Source of the DNA: Erysipelotrichaceae bacterium
GTDB taxonomy: Bacteria; Bacillota_I; Bacilli_A; Erysipelotrichales; Coprobacillaceae
Assembly (NCBI GenBank): GCA_021202205.1
Contig: JAJQDJ010000265.1
Location: 1 to 10,265 of the forward strand
Direction: 5' to 3'
Length of the DNA: 10,265 bases
The position numbers and the translations under genes are program-made. Of the stretch, positions 1 to 5,372 are shown in pieces (position 1 is the first letter of the stretch; every line of letters begins with the position of its first letter). A model generated the notes under the pieces. It had not been told where the DNA came from. It made no database searches and saw only the letters and a program-made list of their open reading frames with translations.

Positions 1-1325
1 CCCGTAAAGTCATTAACATATAATTTCTTAAAAATAAACTTAATGACATTGCTGTACCACCAGCTTTTTGTGCACTTGAAGTACGTGGAATACTCTTACC
101 ATTTTGCGCATATACCCATTGTGTAAAGCCAGAGCAGTCAAATGTATTTGGCCCTGCTGATCCATATTTATAGGCACAGCCTAATTTTGAAACAGCCGTT
201 GCTACAATGCTTGATGATCCACTATAAGAACTAGATGTTGTTTTCTTCTTCACTGTTACTTTTAATGTCTTTGATGTCTTGTTTCCAGCTTCATCACTGA
301 CTGAATAAGTCACTGTATATGTTCCAGCTTTGCTTGTCTTAACACTACTATCAATTTCAACCTCATCAGTTAAATCACCATCTTTGTTATCAGTAGCACT
401 AGATAAGTACTTAGAAGCAGAGAACCTATCTCCAACATAAATAGATACTTTTGTCTTACTCAATTTGATCGTAGGTGCAGATATATCTTCTACGTCAACT
501 GTTAAAGTTGCAGTTGATGTATTTTCAGATGAATCAGTGGCTGTAATTGTTAGAGTTTGAGTTCCTTCAGACTTTGTATCAATACTACCATCAACACTTA
601 CATCAACATCTTTATCAAAGTTATCTTTCACAGTTACATAATCGTTGTAATCAAAACTTGAACCATAATCAACAGTAATACTTTCATTACTTAAAGTAAT
701 TGTTGGAGCTTCAGTATCAGTAATACAGAATTCATAAGTTTCTGTAGTTGTATTACCAGAGTTATCTGATACACTCACAGCTATTGTTTGACTACCTAAT
801 TCACTCGTATCTAAGTCACTATGTATTTCAATAAATGCTGTAACATCACCATCTACATTATCTGTAGCTGTTACATAATTTGTAATATCATTATCAGCAT
901 CTACTGCAACTTCAATAATATAGCCATCACCTGTTGTAGATAATACAGGAGCTGTTTTATCTACAACTTCCACTTCTACAGTTTTTGTAACAGCATTACT
1001 GAACATATCAGTAGCAGTTACTTCAATACTATATATACCTAATTGATTGGCATCATATGTTCTATCATCGATAGTAACATCAAGATTGTCCAATGAATCA
1101 CGATTATCTTCGATATCAAACATCGTCTTATCTAACTCTGTTCCATAAAGAACCATAAAGAACTTCAATCTTATTCGCATCAATAGTTGGCGCTTCTTTA
1201 TCAATAGCTGCATAGCCTACTAAGCCAAAAGTTGAAACAAATAATAATGGGATAAACATTGCTTTACGTTTTATAACATTTTCCTGCAAGTTTTTCTGGA
1301 TATGTTTTATAATTTGACTATCCAT
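1..1325 (-). pseudogene. Secreted Ig-like/NlpC-P60 cell-wall hydrolase, frameshifted, 3' end outside window
   Basis: Probable exported peptidoglycan endopeptidase that cleaves wall stem peptides. ATG at 1325 is chosen because GGGAGG lies 6 nt upstream; a TTG at 1343 has no such support. Residues 1-40 look like a signal peptide (basic start, hydrophobic FIPLLFVSTFGLVGYAA). About residue 58 the frame breaks at a 10-bp tandem duplication (1143-1162) and the reading stops at 1128. With one unit removed, the frame stays open to the window edge (about 438 codons). It then encodes four DUF5011/HYR-like Ig domains (about 44-120, 121-200, 201-277, 278-356; each starts APxx and has a DNxDxDVT or VSDxxGN motif). 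A Ser-rich linker and an NlpC/P60 domain follow, with the catalytic Cys in FDCSGF (residue 394). The catalytic His would lie outside the window. The last 15 residues in frame do not show the usual PGDLV-like motif, so a second lesion near the edge is possible. It has its own promoter. Confidence 0.8.
1143..1162. repeat. 10-bp tandem duplication that frameshifts the NlpC/P60 gene
   Basis: The unit ccataaagaa occurs twice, head to tail. Because 10 is not a multiple of 3, the second copy shifts the reading frame. On the minus strand, one copy gives ..EVLYG-TELDKTMF.. and continues into the Ig-like domains; two copies give LYGSLWNRVR and a stop. This is seen directly in the sequence. Whether it is a reversible slippage switch, a fixed mutation or an assembly error cannot be told. 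Confidence 0.85.
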
Positions 1326-1359
1326 ACGTATCCTCCCTTTCAATAAAATACCCGAAAGT

Positions 1360-1388
1360 ATTTTAGCCTATATAGCATGAATTGTCCA
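1360..1388 (-). promoter_or_regulatory. Sigma-A-like promoter of the NlpC/P60 gene
   Basis: On the minus strand, -35 TGGACA (1388-1383) and -10 TAAAAT (1365-1360) are 17 nt apart. They lie 35 nt upstream of the ATG at 1325. An inverted repeat AAAATAC/GTATTTT (1345-1364) overlaps the -10 and the start point. Two palindromes, TTTCTTAAGAAA (1393-1404) and TTGATT-T-AATCAA (1416-1428), lie just upstream of the -35. Any of these could be operators, but I cannot assign a regulator. Confidence 0.6.
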
Positions 1389-1440
1389 CCTTTTTCTTAA
1401 GAAATTTAAAATGCTTTGATTTAATCAATATTATTTTTTC

Positions 1441-1542
1441 AAATAAAAAATCAAGTGAGGGGAATACACTTGATTTTTATTTAATAGACATAATATTTTG
1501 AAGGGAGAGAGATTGTTGTCTATATATTATATTGTCTTTCTT
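1441..1542 (-). ncRNA. Putative small RNA, copy A of a three-member C-rich-loop family
   Basis: Predicted transcript of about 100 nt between the histidine kinase and the NlpC gene. The expected start is about 1542, 7 nt after the -10 TATAAC (1554-1549). Hairpin 1 has stem ATAGACA/TGTCTAT (1484-1490 with 1517-1523); its loop reads TCTCTCTCCCTT on the minus strand. Hairpin 2 is an intrinsic terminator with a 12-bp stem (1446-1457 with 1467-1478), loop TATTCCCCT and then a T run; it also works as a terminator on the plus strand. The same layout occurs at 3341-3442 and 4555-4648 with stem changes that keep pairing. No ORF of note is present. The C-rich loops suggest pairing with Shine-Dalgarno sequences, as known for streptococcal csRNAs and staphylococcal UCCC-loop RNAs. 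The function is inferred. Confidence 0.6.
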
Positions 1543-1548
1543 AAGACA

Positions 1549-1597
1549 GTTATATCATAGAATATGAATATGAAATTTTGATGAATTTTATATGAAC
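1549..1597 (-). promoter_or_regulatory. Promoter of small RNA A with 11-bp-phased GTTCAT-type regulator box
   Basis: On the minus strand, hexamers GTTCAT (1597), ATTCAT (1586) and TTTCAT (1575) start exactly 11 bp apart. The last starts 21 nt before the -10 TATAAC (1554-1549), which is preceded by TGA (extended -10 type). No good -35 is present, as expected for an activator-dependent promoter. The first hexamer lies inside the last codons of the histidine kinase gene. Direct repeats at 11 bp are the usual target of OmpR/PhoB-family regulators, and GTTCAT resembles the HssR box as I recall it. Confidence 0.6.
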
Positions 1598-2634
1598 TGT
1601 GTAAGTGGAAGTGAGACAGAAAAGGTTGTAAGATGATTACTTGTAACACTAACATGACCTTTGTGTAAATTGACAACTTGACTAACAATAGACAACCCAA
1701 TACCTGTACCTTTTGAAGCATGTGATGTATCTCCCTGATAAAATTTTTCAAATATTCTTTTTATATCTTTTTCTTTAATTTTTTCACCATCATTACTGAT
1801 AGATACTTCTAAATAATTATCTATTTCTTTTATGAATATTGTTATATGTCCATTTATTGGAGCAAATTTAATAGAATTATCCAAGAGATTAATCCATACT
1901 TCTTTTAATAGTTCTTCACTACCTTCAATATAATAATCAGTAAATGACAAATCAAAATCGATGTTTTTTTCTTCCCATTTCTTTTCTAATAATATAACAG
2001 CATTTCTAATTTGTTCAGATACATTGAATTTTGTTATATTGGTCAATATGGTTTGCTTTTCAACTTTTGATAATTCTAAAACATTCGTGGCCATATCAGC
2101 CAATCTTTCAGATTCATCAATAATAATATCTAAATAGTCATTTTGTTGTTGTTTTGATAAATTATGATCTTTAAGTATTTTCGCAAAACCTTTGATAGAT
2201 ACAATTGGCGTTTTAAATTCATGCGAAAAATTATTAACAAAATCACTACGTAATAATTCTGTATTTTTAAGTTCTTCAGCCAAATGATTAAAATTGGTTT
2301 CCATATCTTGAGCTAAAGGAAATTTTCCTAACTGAATACGGGTATCGTAATGACCTTGTGCCAAAGCCTGCATACCATCAATCACTTTCACCAATGGCCT
2401 ACTAGGAATACGACTAACAAAACAAGAGACAAGCAATCCTATAATAACACTATCTATTCCAAAGAAAATGAAAGGTATAGAATAATGATACGCACTTGTA
2501 TTAATAAAACCAAAATAAATAAGAGTCGTAATAAAAATAACTGTAATAAAAGCAGTTAAAGCCAGTACTACAAATACAAATAAAGCAATAAGAGCCGATA
2601 CAACCCAACGATTAGGTCTATTTTTAAACATCAT
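1588..2634 (-). CDS. Membrane sensor histidine kinase of the neighbouring two-component system
   Basis: Class I sensor kinase of 348 residues that phosphorylates the regulator encoded just upstream. Two transmembrane segments (about 11-38 and 51-73) are joined by only about a dozen residues. It has almost no extracellular sensor domain, as in intramembrane-sensing kinases. A HAMP-like linker (about 73-125) is followed by the H box FSHEFKTP with His138. The ATPase domain has the N box NLLDNSIKF (Asn253), G1 SNDGEKI, F box FEKF and G2 KGTGIGLSIV. All catalytic motifs look intact; NDGxxI is a common G1 variant. The start overlaps the regulator stop by 11 bp (ATGATGTTTAA), so translation is probably coupled. 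With its HssR-like partner it could be an HssS-type kinase, but it is shorter than the roughly 450-residue HssS and lacks its sensor domain. The signal is therefore unknown; haem or membrane-active compounds are possible. Confidence 0.93.
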   Translation of the reverse strand: MMFKNRPNRWVVSALIALFVFVVLALTAFITVIFITTLIYFGFINTSAYHYSIPFIFFGIDSVIIGLLVSCFVSRIPSRPLVKVIDGMQALAQGHYDTRIQLGKFPLAQDMETNFNHLAEELKNTELLRSDFVNNFSHEFKTPIVSIKGFAKILKDHNLSKQQQNDYLDIIIDESERLADMATNVLELSKVEKQTILTNITKFNVSEQIRNAVILLEKKWEEKNIDFDLSFTDYYIEGSEELLKEVWINLLDNSIKFAPINGHITIFIKEIDNYLEVSISNDGEKIKEKDIKRIFEKFYQGDTSHASKGTGIGLSIVSQVVNLHKGHVSVTSNHLTTFSVSLPLTQFI

Positions 2635-3301
2635 GTTTCACCGCCTTATATCCAAGTCCTCTAACAGATTCTATAGAGAACTCATCCCAATTTTCAAAAC
2701 GTTTTCTTAAACGTCCAATATGAACAGTGACAGTTTCCCATCCTGTGTCACTATCATAACCCCAAATATCATCCATTAATTGAATACGTGTAAATATTTT
2801 ACCTGGGTAGGATAATAATTTAAATAACAATTGAAATTCTTTTAATGGCAGTGTTATTTCTTCTCCTGGTCGAGAAACCGTTAGGCTATCATAATCTAAA
2901 GTGACATCGCTAACATGAATTTGACGATCACTCATGATTTTTGCACGTCTTAGCAACGCCTGTATTTTTAATAACAACTCTTCTTCATCAACTGGCTTAC
3001 TCATATAATCGTCAATACCTACCAAATACCCTTTTTTACGATCAACTGTTTCTTGCTTAGCCGATACCATTAATATAGGTAGTTCACTATATGATTTTCT
3101 AACCAAATCTGTCAATTCATAACCATCAATGTTTGGCATCATAATATCTACAATCATTAAATCAATACGATTGTTATCAAACTTATCCAATGCTTCTTGT
3201 CCATTACCTGCTAAAATTACACAGTATCCTTCTGCTTCTAATAATGCTTTCATAAATAATCTTGTATTCTTATCATCATCAACAACTAGTATTGTAATCA
3301 T
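2624..3301 (-). CDS. OmpR/PhoB-family response regulator, HssR-like
   Basis: Response regulator of 225 residues, the normal family length. The receiver domain (1-118) has acidic residues VVDDD (8-10), phospho-acceptor Asp52 in IVDIMMP, switch Ser80 and Lys102 in YMSKP. The winged-helix DNA-binding domain (about 127-222) carries LPLKEFQLLFKLL, DIWGYD and the recognition segment TVTVHIGRLRKRF, ending ESVRGLGYK. The stretch from KEFQLLF to RGxGYK is close to HssR of staphylococci as I remember it. The GTTCAT direct repeats near this gene also resemble the HssR box, which supports that assignment. The start has AGAGG about 6 nt upstream. It is first in an operon with the kinase. It lies directly downstream of small RNA B, so terminator readthrough may add to its expression. 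Its targets are probably the three small RNA promoters nearby (inference). Confidence 0.94.
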   Translation of the reverse strand: MITILVVDDDKNTRLFMKALLEAEGYCVILAGNGQEALDKFDNNRIDLMIVDIMMPNIDGYELTDLVRKSYSELPILMVSAKQETVDRKKGYLVGIDDYMSKPVDEEELLLKIQALLRRAKIMSDRQIHVSDVTLDYDSLTVSRPGEEITLPLKEFQLLFKLLSYPGKIFTRIQLMDDIWGYDSDTGWETVTVHIGRLRKRFENWDEFSIESVRGLGYKAVKHDV

Positions 3302-3317
3302 GGTCTACCTCTTTTCA

Positions 3318-3346
3318 TATATAAAAGAATATCACAATTAAAACAA
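3318..3346 (-). promoter_or_regulatory. Weak candidate promoter for the response regulator operon
   Basis: On the minus strand, TTGTTT (3346-3341) and TATATA (3323-3318) are 17 nt apart. The -35 lies in the T tract after the small RNA B terminator. The implied start (about 3311) would cut into the ribosome binding site, so this call is doubtful. Readthrough from small RNA B is an alternative source of the operon mRNA. Confidence 0.25.
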
Positions 3347-3442
3347 AAATCAAGCGAGGGGAATACGCTTGATTTTCTTTTTATAGATTTTATTTAGGGA
3401 GAGAGAGTTAAATCTATATTGTATTATTATCTGTCTTTTCCT
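3341..3442 (-). ncRNA. Putative small RNA, copy B of the C-rich-loop family
   Basis: About 100-nt predicted transcript with the same plan as the copy at 1441-1542. The start is expected near 3442 after -10 TATAAT. Hairpin 1 has a 9-bp stem TATAGATTT/AAATCTATA (3382-3390 with 3410-3418) and loop CTCTCTCTCCCTAAAT on the minus strand. Hairpin 2 has an 11-bp stem (3346-3356 with 3366-3376), loop TATTCCCCT and a T run. Compared with copy A, the terminator stem changes ATCAAGTG/CACTTGAT to ATCAAGCG/CGCTTGAT, a compensated substitution. Hairpin 1 differs on both sides in step. It sits immediately upstream of the response regulator, so its terminator could also act as an attenuator for that operon. 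Confidence 0.6.
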
Positions 3443-3448
3443 AAGACA

Positions 3449-3508
3449 ATTATATATTAGTATAGTTTTGTTAACGGAATTTGAATTTCTAATGAACTTT
3501 GTATGAAC
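3449..3508 (-). promoter_or_regulatory. Promoter of small RNA B with four-unit 11-bp regulator array
   Basis: On the minus strand, GTTCAT (3508), GTTCAT (3497), ATTCAA (3486) and GTTAAC (3475) start 11 bp apart. The last starts 21 nt before -10 TATAAT (3454-3449). The first two units, GTTCATACAAAGTTCAT, are the best box in the window. This is the longest of the three arrays, so this copy may bind regulator most strongly. If the HssR-like regulator binds here, the site also sits in front of its own gene and closes an autoregulatory loop. Confidence 0.62.
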
Positions 3509-3519
3509 TTTCATAAATG

Positions 3520-3546
3520 AAAAAGACCTTTAATCCCCCATTAAAG
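3520..3546 (-). terminator. Intrinsic terminator of the short minus-strand transcript
   Basis: Stem CTTTAAT/ATTAAAG (3546-3540 with 3534-3528) with a five-base loop that reads GGGGG on the minus strand, followed by GTCTTTTT. The stem is AT-rich, so efficiency is uncertain. Confidence 0.5.
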
Positions 3547-3569
3547 ATATTTTCCTATTATTGTTTAAT

Positions 3570-3647
3570 TTAGCAATACTCAAACTCTCCCCAATAAGAA
3601 TCGACTATAATAAACAAACCTCTCTCCAAATAATGTTTAAAAGACAT
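3570..3647 (-). CDS. Possible 25-residue peptide
   Basis: ATG at 3647 has AGGGG 6 nt upstream. It opens a 25-codon frame that starts MSFKHYLERG and ends FEYC before TAA at 3572-3570. It lies wholly between a strong promoter and a terminator, which is the main support. I do not recognise the peptide. It has a short hydrophobic LFIIV core, several acidic residues and one C-terminal Cys. With one sequence, coding cannot be told from a noncoding RNA with a chance frame. The G-rich motifs lie inside the frame, so RNA pairing alone could explain them. Confidence 0.3.
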   Translation of the reverse strand: MSFKHYLERGLFIIVDSYWGEFEYC

Positions 3648-3686
3648 ATGTATCCCCTAAACCTATCTCCTTCTAAACAGGACATT

Positions 3687-3715
3687 ATAATACATGATTT
3701 AACATACCTTGTCAA
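3687..3715 (-). promoter_or_regulatory. Strong sigma-A-like promoter of the short intergenic transcript
   Basis: On the minus strand, a perfect -35 TTGACA (3715-3710) and -10 TATTAT (3692-3687) are 17 nt apart. An overlapping TATAAT (3689-3684) would give a 20-nt spacer. No GTTCAT array precedes it, so this transcript is probably not under the same regulator. Confidence 0.6.
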
Positions 3716-3825
3716 CAATTTTATTGAATTGATAAAATGTTATTAATACTATAAAAAAGTATGATATAAATTTATCAAAATATAAAATCATATCACTTCA
3801 TGTGTATCTCTAATTGTACATTATC

Positions 3826-3855
3826 TTTACTTTCAATAATTTTATCATATATAAT
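3826..3855 (+). promoter_or_regulatory. Candidate promoter of the ChbG-like gene
   Basis: TTTACT (3826-3831) and TATAAT (3850-3855) have an 18-nt spacer. They lie shortly before the ribosome binding site AGAAGGTG (3861-3868) and the ATG at 3874. The rest of 3716-3825 is AT-rich and shows nothing I can name. Confidence 0.45.
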
Positions 3856-3873
3856 AGTTAAGAAGGTGATCAA

Positions 3874-4554
3874 ATGATTGAGAAATTAATTATAAACGCT
3901 GATGATTTTGGCATGTGCGAAGGAAATACCATTGGTATTTTATTGGCACATAAAAATGGCTTGGTATCATCAAGTAATTGTATGATGAATATGCCTTATA
4001 AAAATAATTATTTAAGTTATTGTGGTGATTTAAAATTAGGAGTACATTTAAATATAACAATTGGTAAGCCATTAACTCAGCTAACTTCATTTGTGGATGA
4101 AAGAGGTTATTTTAGAAGACCAAATAGTTATAATGATGGAAAACCCTATGGTAATGTCAATAATTTATATCAGGAATTTAAAGCACAAATCAATAGTTTT
4201 ATTGCATTGACTGGACATAAACCAGATCATTTGGACTCACATCATCATGTACATTTACTGCCATGGTTCGAACATACGATAAAATAATTGGCTTATGAAT
4301 ATGATGTGCCTATAAGACAAGGAAACAAGATTATAGATAACTATGAATATGCAAAATGCATGGATTTCATTAAAGAAATATGTGAACATAATGAAGGTAT
4401 TATCAAGTCGATGTGTCTAATTGATCAAAAATTATGTGATATCTCTAGTTATAATTTACCGAGAATGAAAGAGTTGGCATTGTTTACATCGCAGGAATTA
4501 AAAGATTATATTAAAAGTCAAAATATAAAAATTATCAGTTTTTCAGATTTATAA
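3874..4554 (+). pseudogene. ChbG/YdjC-family carbohydrate deacetylase, broken by an in-frame stop
   Basis: ChbG/YdjC enzymes are metal-dependent deacetylases of N-acetylated sugars such as chito-oligosaccharides. The N-terminal part has LIINADDFGMCEGNTIGI (metal-binding Asp pair), LGVHLNITIG and DSHHHVHLLP (metal-binding histidines). TAA at 4285-4287 stops it after 137 codons. The same frame continues with LAYEYDVPIRQGNKI and ends at 4552-4554, ISFSDL being a typical family C-terminus. One base change (AAA or GAA to TAA) explains the stop. No ribosome binding site restarts the second half. Where the family has a CHPGY-type motif, this copy reads KSMCLIDQKL, so a conserved His is absent too. 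At about 226 residues it is shorter than the family's usual 235-260. Two independent defects argue for a true pseudogene rather than a sequencing error. It converges on the ABC operon and shares the bidirectional terminator at 4561-4588. Confidence 0.82.
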
Positions 4555-4648
4555 AAAAATAAACCAGATGTGGGGAAACATCTGGTTTTTTATAGACGAA
4601 TTTATAATTAGGGAGAGGGGGTCGTCTTTTTATTATTTGTCTTTTCTT
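4555..4648 (-). ncRNA. Putative small RNA, copy C of the C-rich-loop family
   Basis: About 95-nt predicted transcript downstream of the ABC ATPase. The start is expected near 4648. Hairpin 1 has stem AGACGA/TCGTCT (4594-4599 with 4622-4627) and loop CCCCCTCTCCCTAATT on the minus strand. Hairpin 2 is the terminator, with loop TTCCCC. This is the most diverged copy: both stems have different sequence from A and B yet pair fully. Only CTCTCCCT, TTCCCC and the GTCTTAAGAAAAGACA start region are kept. That pattern is what selection on RNA structure with exposed C-rich loops would leave. Confidence 0.58.
4561..4588. terminator. Bidirectional terminator shared by the ChbG-like gene and small RNA C
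   Basis: Stem AAACCAGATGT/ACATCTGGTTT (11 bp, 4561-4571 with 4578-4588) with a GGGGAA/TTCCCC loop. On the plus strand it is followed by TTTTTA just after the deacetylase stop. On the minus strand it is followed by TTTATTTTTTT. Confidence 0.8.
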
Positions 4649-4654
4649 AAGACG

Positions 4655-4692
4655 AATATATACTAGCCTATTGATATGAATTTTCTGTGAAC
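4655..4692 (-). promoter_or_regulatory. Promoter of small RNA C with two-unit 11-bp regulator box
   Basis: On the minus strand, GTTCAC (4692) and ATTCAT (4681) start 11 bp apart. The second starts 21 nt before -10 TATATT (4660-4655). The box begins 1 nt after the ATPase stop codon. It has the fewest units of the three arrays, so activation may be weakest. Confidence 0.55.
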
Positions 4693-4693
4693 A

Positions 4694-5371
4694 TTAATCA
4701 ATTTTCATTAATTTCCCTTGATTAATTTTGAACTGTACATCCATACATTGGGCAAATTCCTTTGAAAGTGTCACTACAATAACACATTTATTTTTTATAT
4801 GAGCCAAATCTATAAATGTTTGAATAATACCCTGAGATGTTTCTTCATCTAAATTCCCTGTTGGTTCATCACAGAGTATCAAATCAACATCTTTAGCCAT
4901 AGCTCGAGCGATTGCTACACTTTGTTGCTGTCCTCCTGAAAGTTTTCTGATATCTCTTTTGCTTTCATCTTCAGTCAGTCCTAATTCTTGTAATATTTCT
5001 AATGCTTTTTGCTTTTTATCAGATATTTTGATACGACTAATATCCATAGCATTGGTCACATTTTGAACAGCATTCATATAGGTAATAAGATTATATGATT
5101 GAAAAACAATCGAAACATGATTGCGACGATAATTCGTTAAACCAATTTTTTCAATATCCTCACCTTTATATAAAACTCTACCTGCTTTTGGTGAATCCAA
5201 TCCTCCAGCCAATACAATAGTTGTCGTTTTACCACTACCACTGGCTCCTACAATAGCATATGTTTTACCAATTTCAAAATCATAAGAGGCTTCTTTTAAG
5301 ATATTGACTTGTTTTGTACCATCCTGATAATGATAACAAACATTTTCAAATGTTAAAACAATTTCACTCAT
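4694..5371 (-). CDS. ABC transporter ATP-binding protein (MacB/LolD/HrtA type), degenerate H-loop
   Basis: Cytoplasmic ATPase of 225 residues, the normal size, that should power the permease encoded just upstream. Visible motifs are Walker A GASGSGKTT (42-50), Q-loop Gln91 in VFQSYNL, signature LSGGQQQ (144-150), Walker B LILCDEP (Glu169 catalytic) and D-loop GNLDEE (Asp175). Two departures stand out. The H-loop His is replaced by Leu202 in VVTLSKEF, where the family has VVTHS or VVTHD; this is one base from CAT. The residue after the signature, usually Arg (QQQRVAIARA), is Ser151. Loss of the H-loop His normally cripples ATP hydrolysis, so the pump may be weak or inactive. ATG at 5371 has AAGGAGG 6 nt upstream, inside the end of the permease gene. 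Only 1 nt separates the two genes, so they form an operon. HrtA is the closest guess given the HssR-like regulator. Confidence 0.93.
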   Translation of the reverse strand: MSEIVLTFENVCYHYQDGTKQVNILKEASYDFEIGKTYAIVGASGSGKTTTIVLAGGLDSPKAGRVLYKGEDIEKIGLTNYRRNHVSIVFQSYNLITYMNAVQNVTNAMDISRIKISDKKQKALEILQELGLTEDESKRDIRKLSGGQQQSVAIARAMAKDVDLILCDEPTGNLDEETSQGIIQTFIDLAHIKNKCVIVVTLSKEFAQCMDVQFKINQGKLMKID

Positions 5372-5372
5372 T

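Larger units (their letters stand above)
3520..3680 (-). ncRNA. Short minus-strand transcript rich in GGGGA/GGAGAG motifs; possible sponge RNA or peptide mRNA
   Basis: A strong promoter (3715-3687) faces a terminator (3546-3520) with about 160 nt between. The predicted RNA carries several G-rich motifs: AAGGAGATAGG (about 3672-3662), AGGGGATAC (3658-3650), GGAGAGAGG (3627-3619), GGGGAGAG (3593-3586) and a GGGGG terminator loop. These are complementary to the small RNA loops: GGAGAGAG pairs with CTCTCTCC, GGGAGAG with CTCTCCC, and AGGGGATAC with GTATTCCCCT leaving one bulged T. A sponge for the small RNAs is one reading. The other is an mRNA for the 25-codon ORF at 3647-3570, in which case AGGGGATAC is its ribosome binding site and a small RNA target. 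On the plus strand the motifs are C-rich, but I see no good promoter there. Confidence 0.42.

Noticed and set aside
1377..1388. ATTCAT upstream of the NlpC gene as another regulator box
   Set aside because: It is a single hexamer with no partner 11 bp away and lies 17 nt, not 21 nt, before the -10. The promoter also has its own good -35.
1441..1550. The three repeated elements as plus-strand RNAs or as mobile MITE-like repeats
   Set aside because: On the plus strand the terminator hairpin would come first and no promoter precedes it. I found no terminal inverted repeats or target-site duplications, and the copies share motifs and structure rather than overall sequence.
3561..3746. Plus-strand ORF of 61 codons in the gap before the deacetylase
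   Set aside because: No ribosome binding site, no family resemblance and a low-complexity composition; a minus-strand promoter and terminator explain the region better.
4288..4554. Second half of the deacetylase as an independent gene starting with TTG
   Set aside because: No ribosome binding site precedes it, and it continues the frame and family alignment of the first half.
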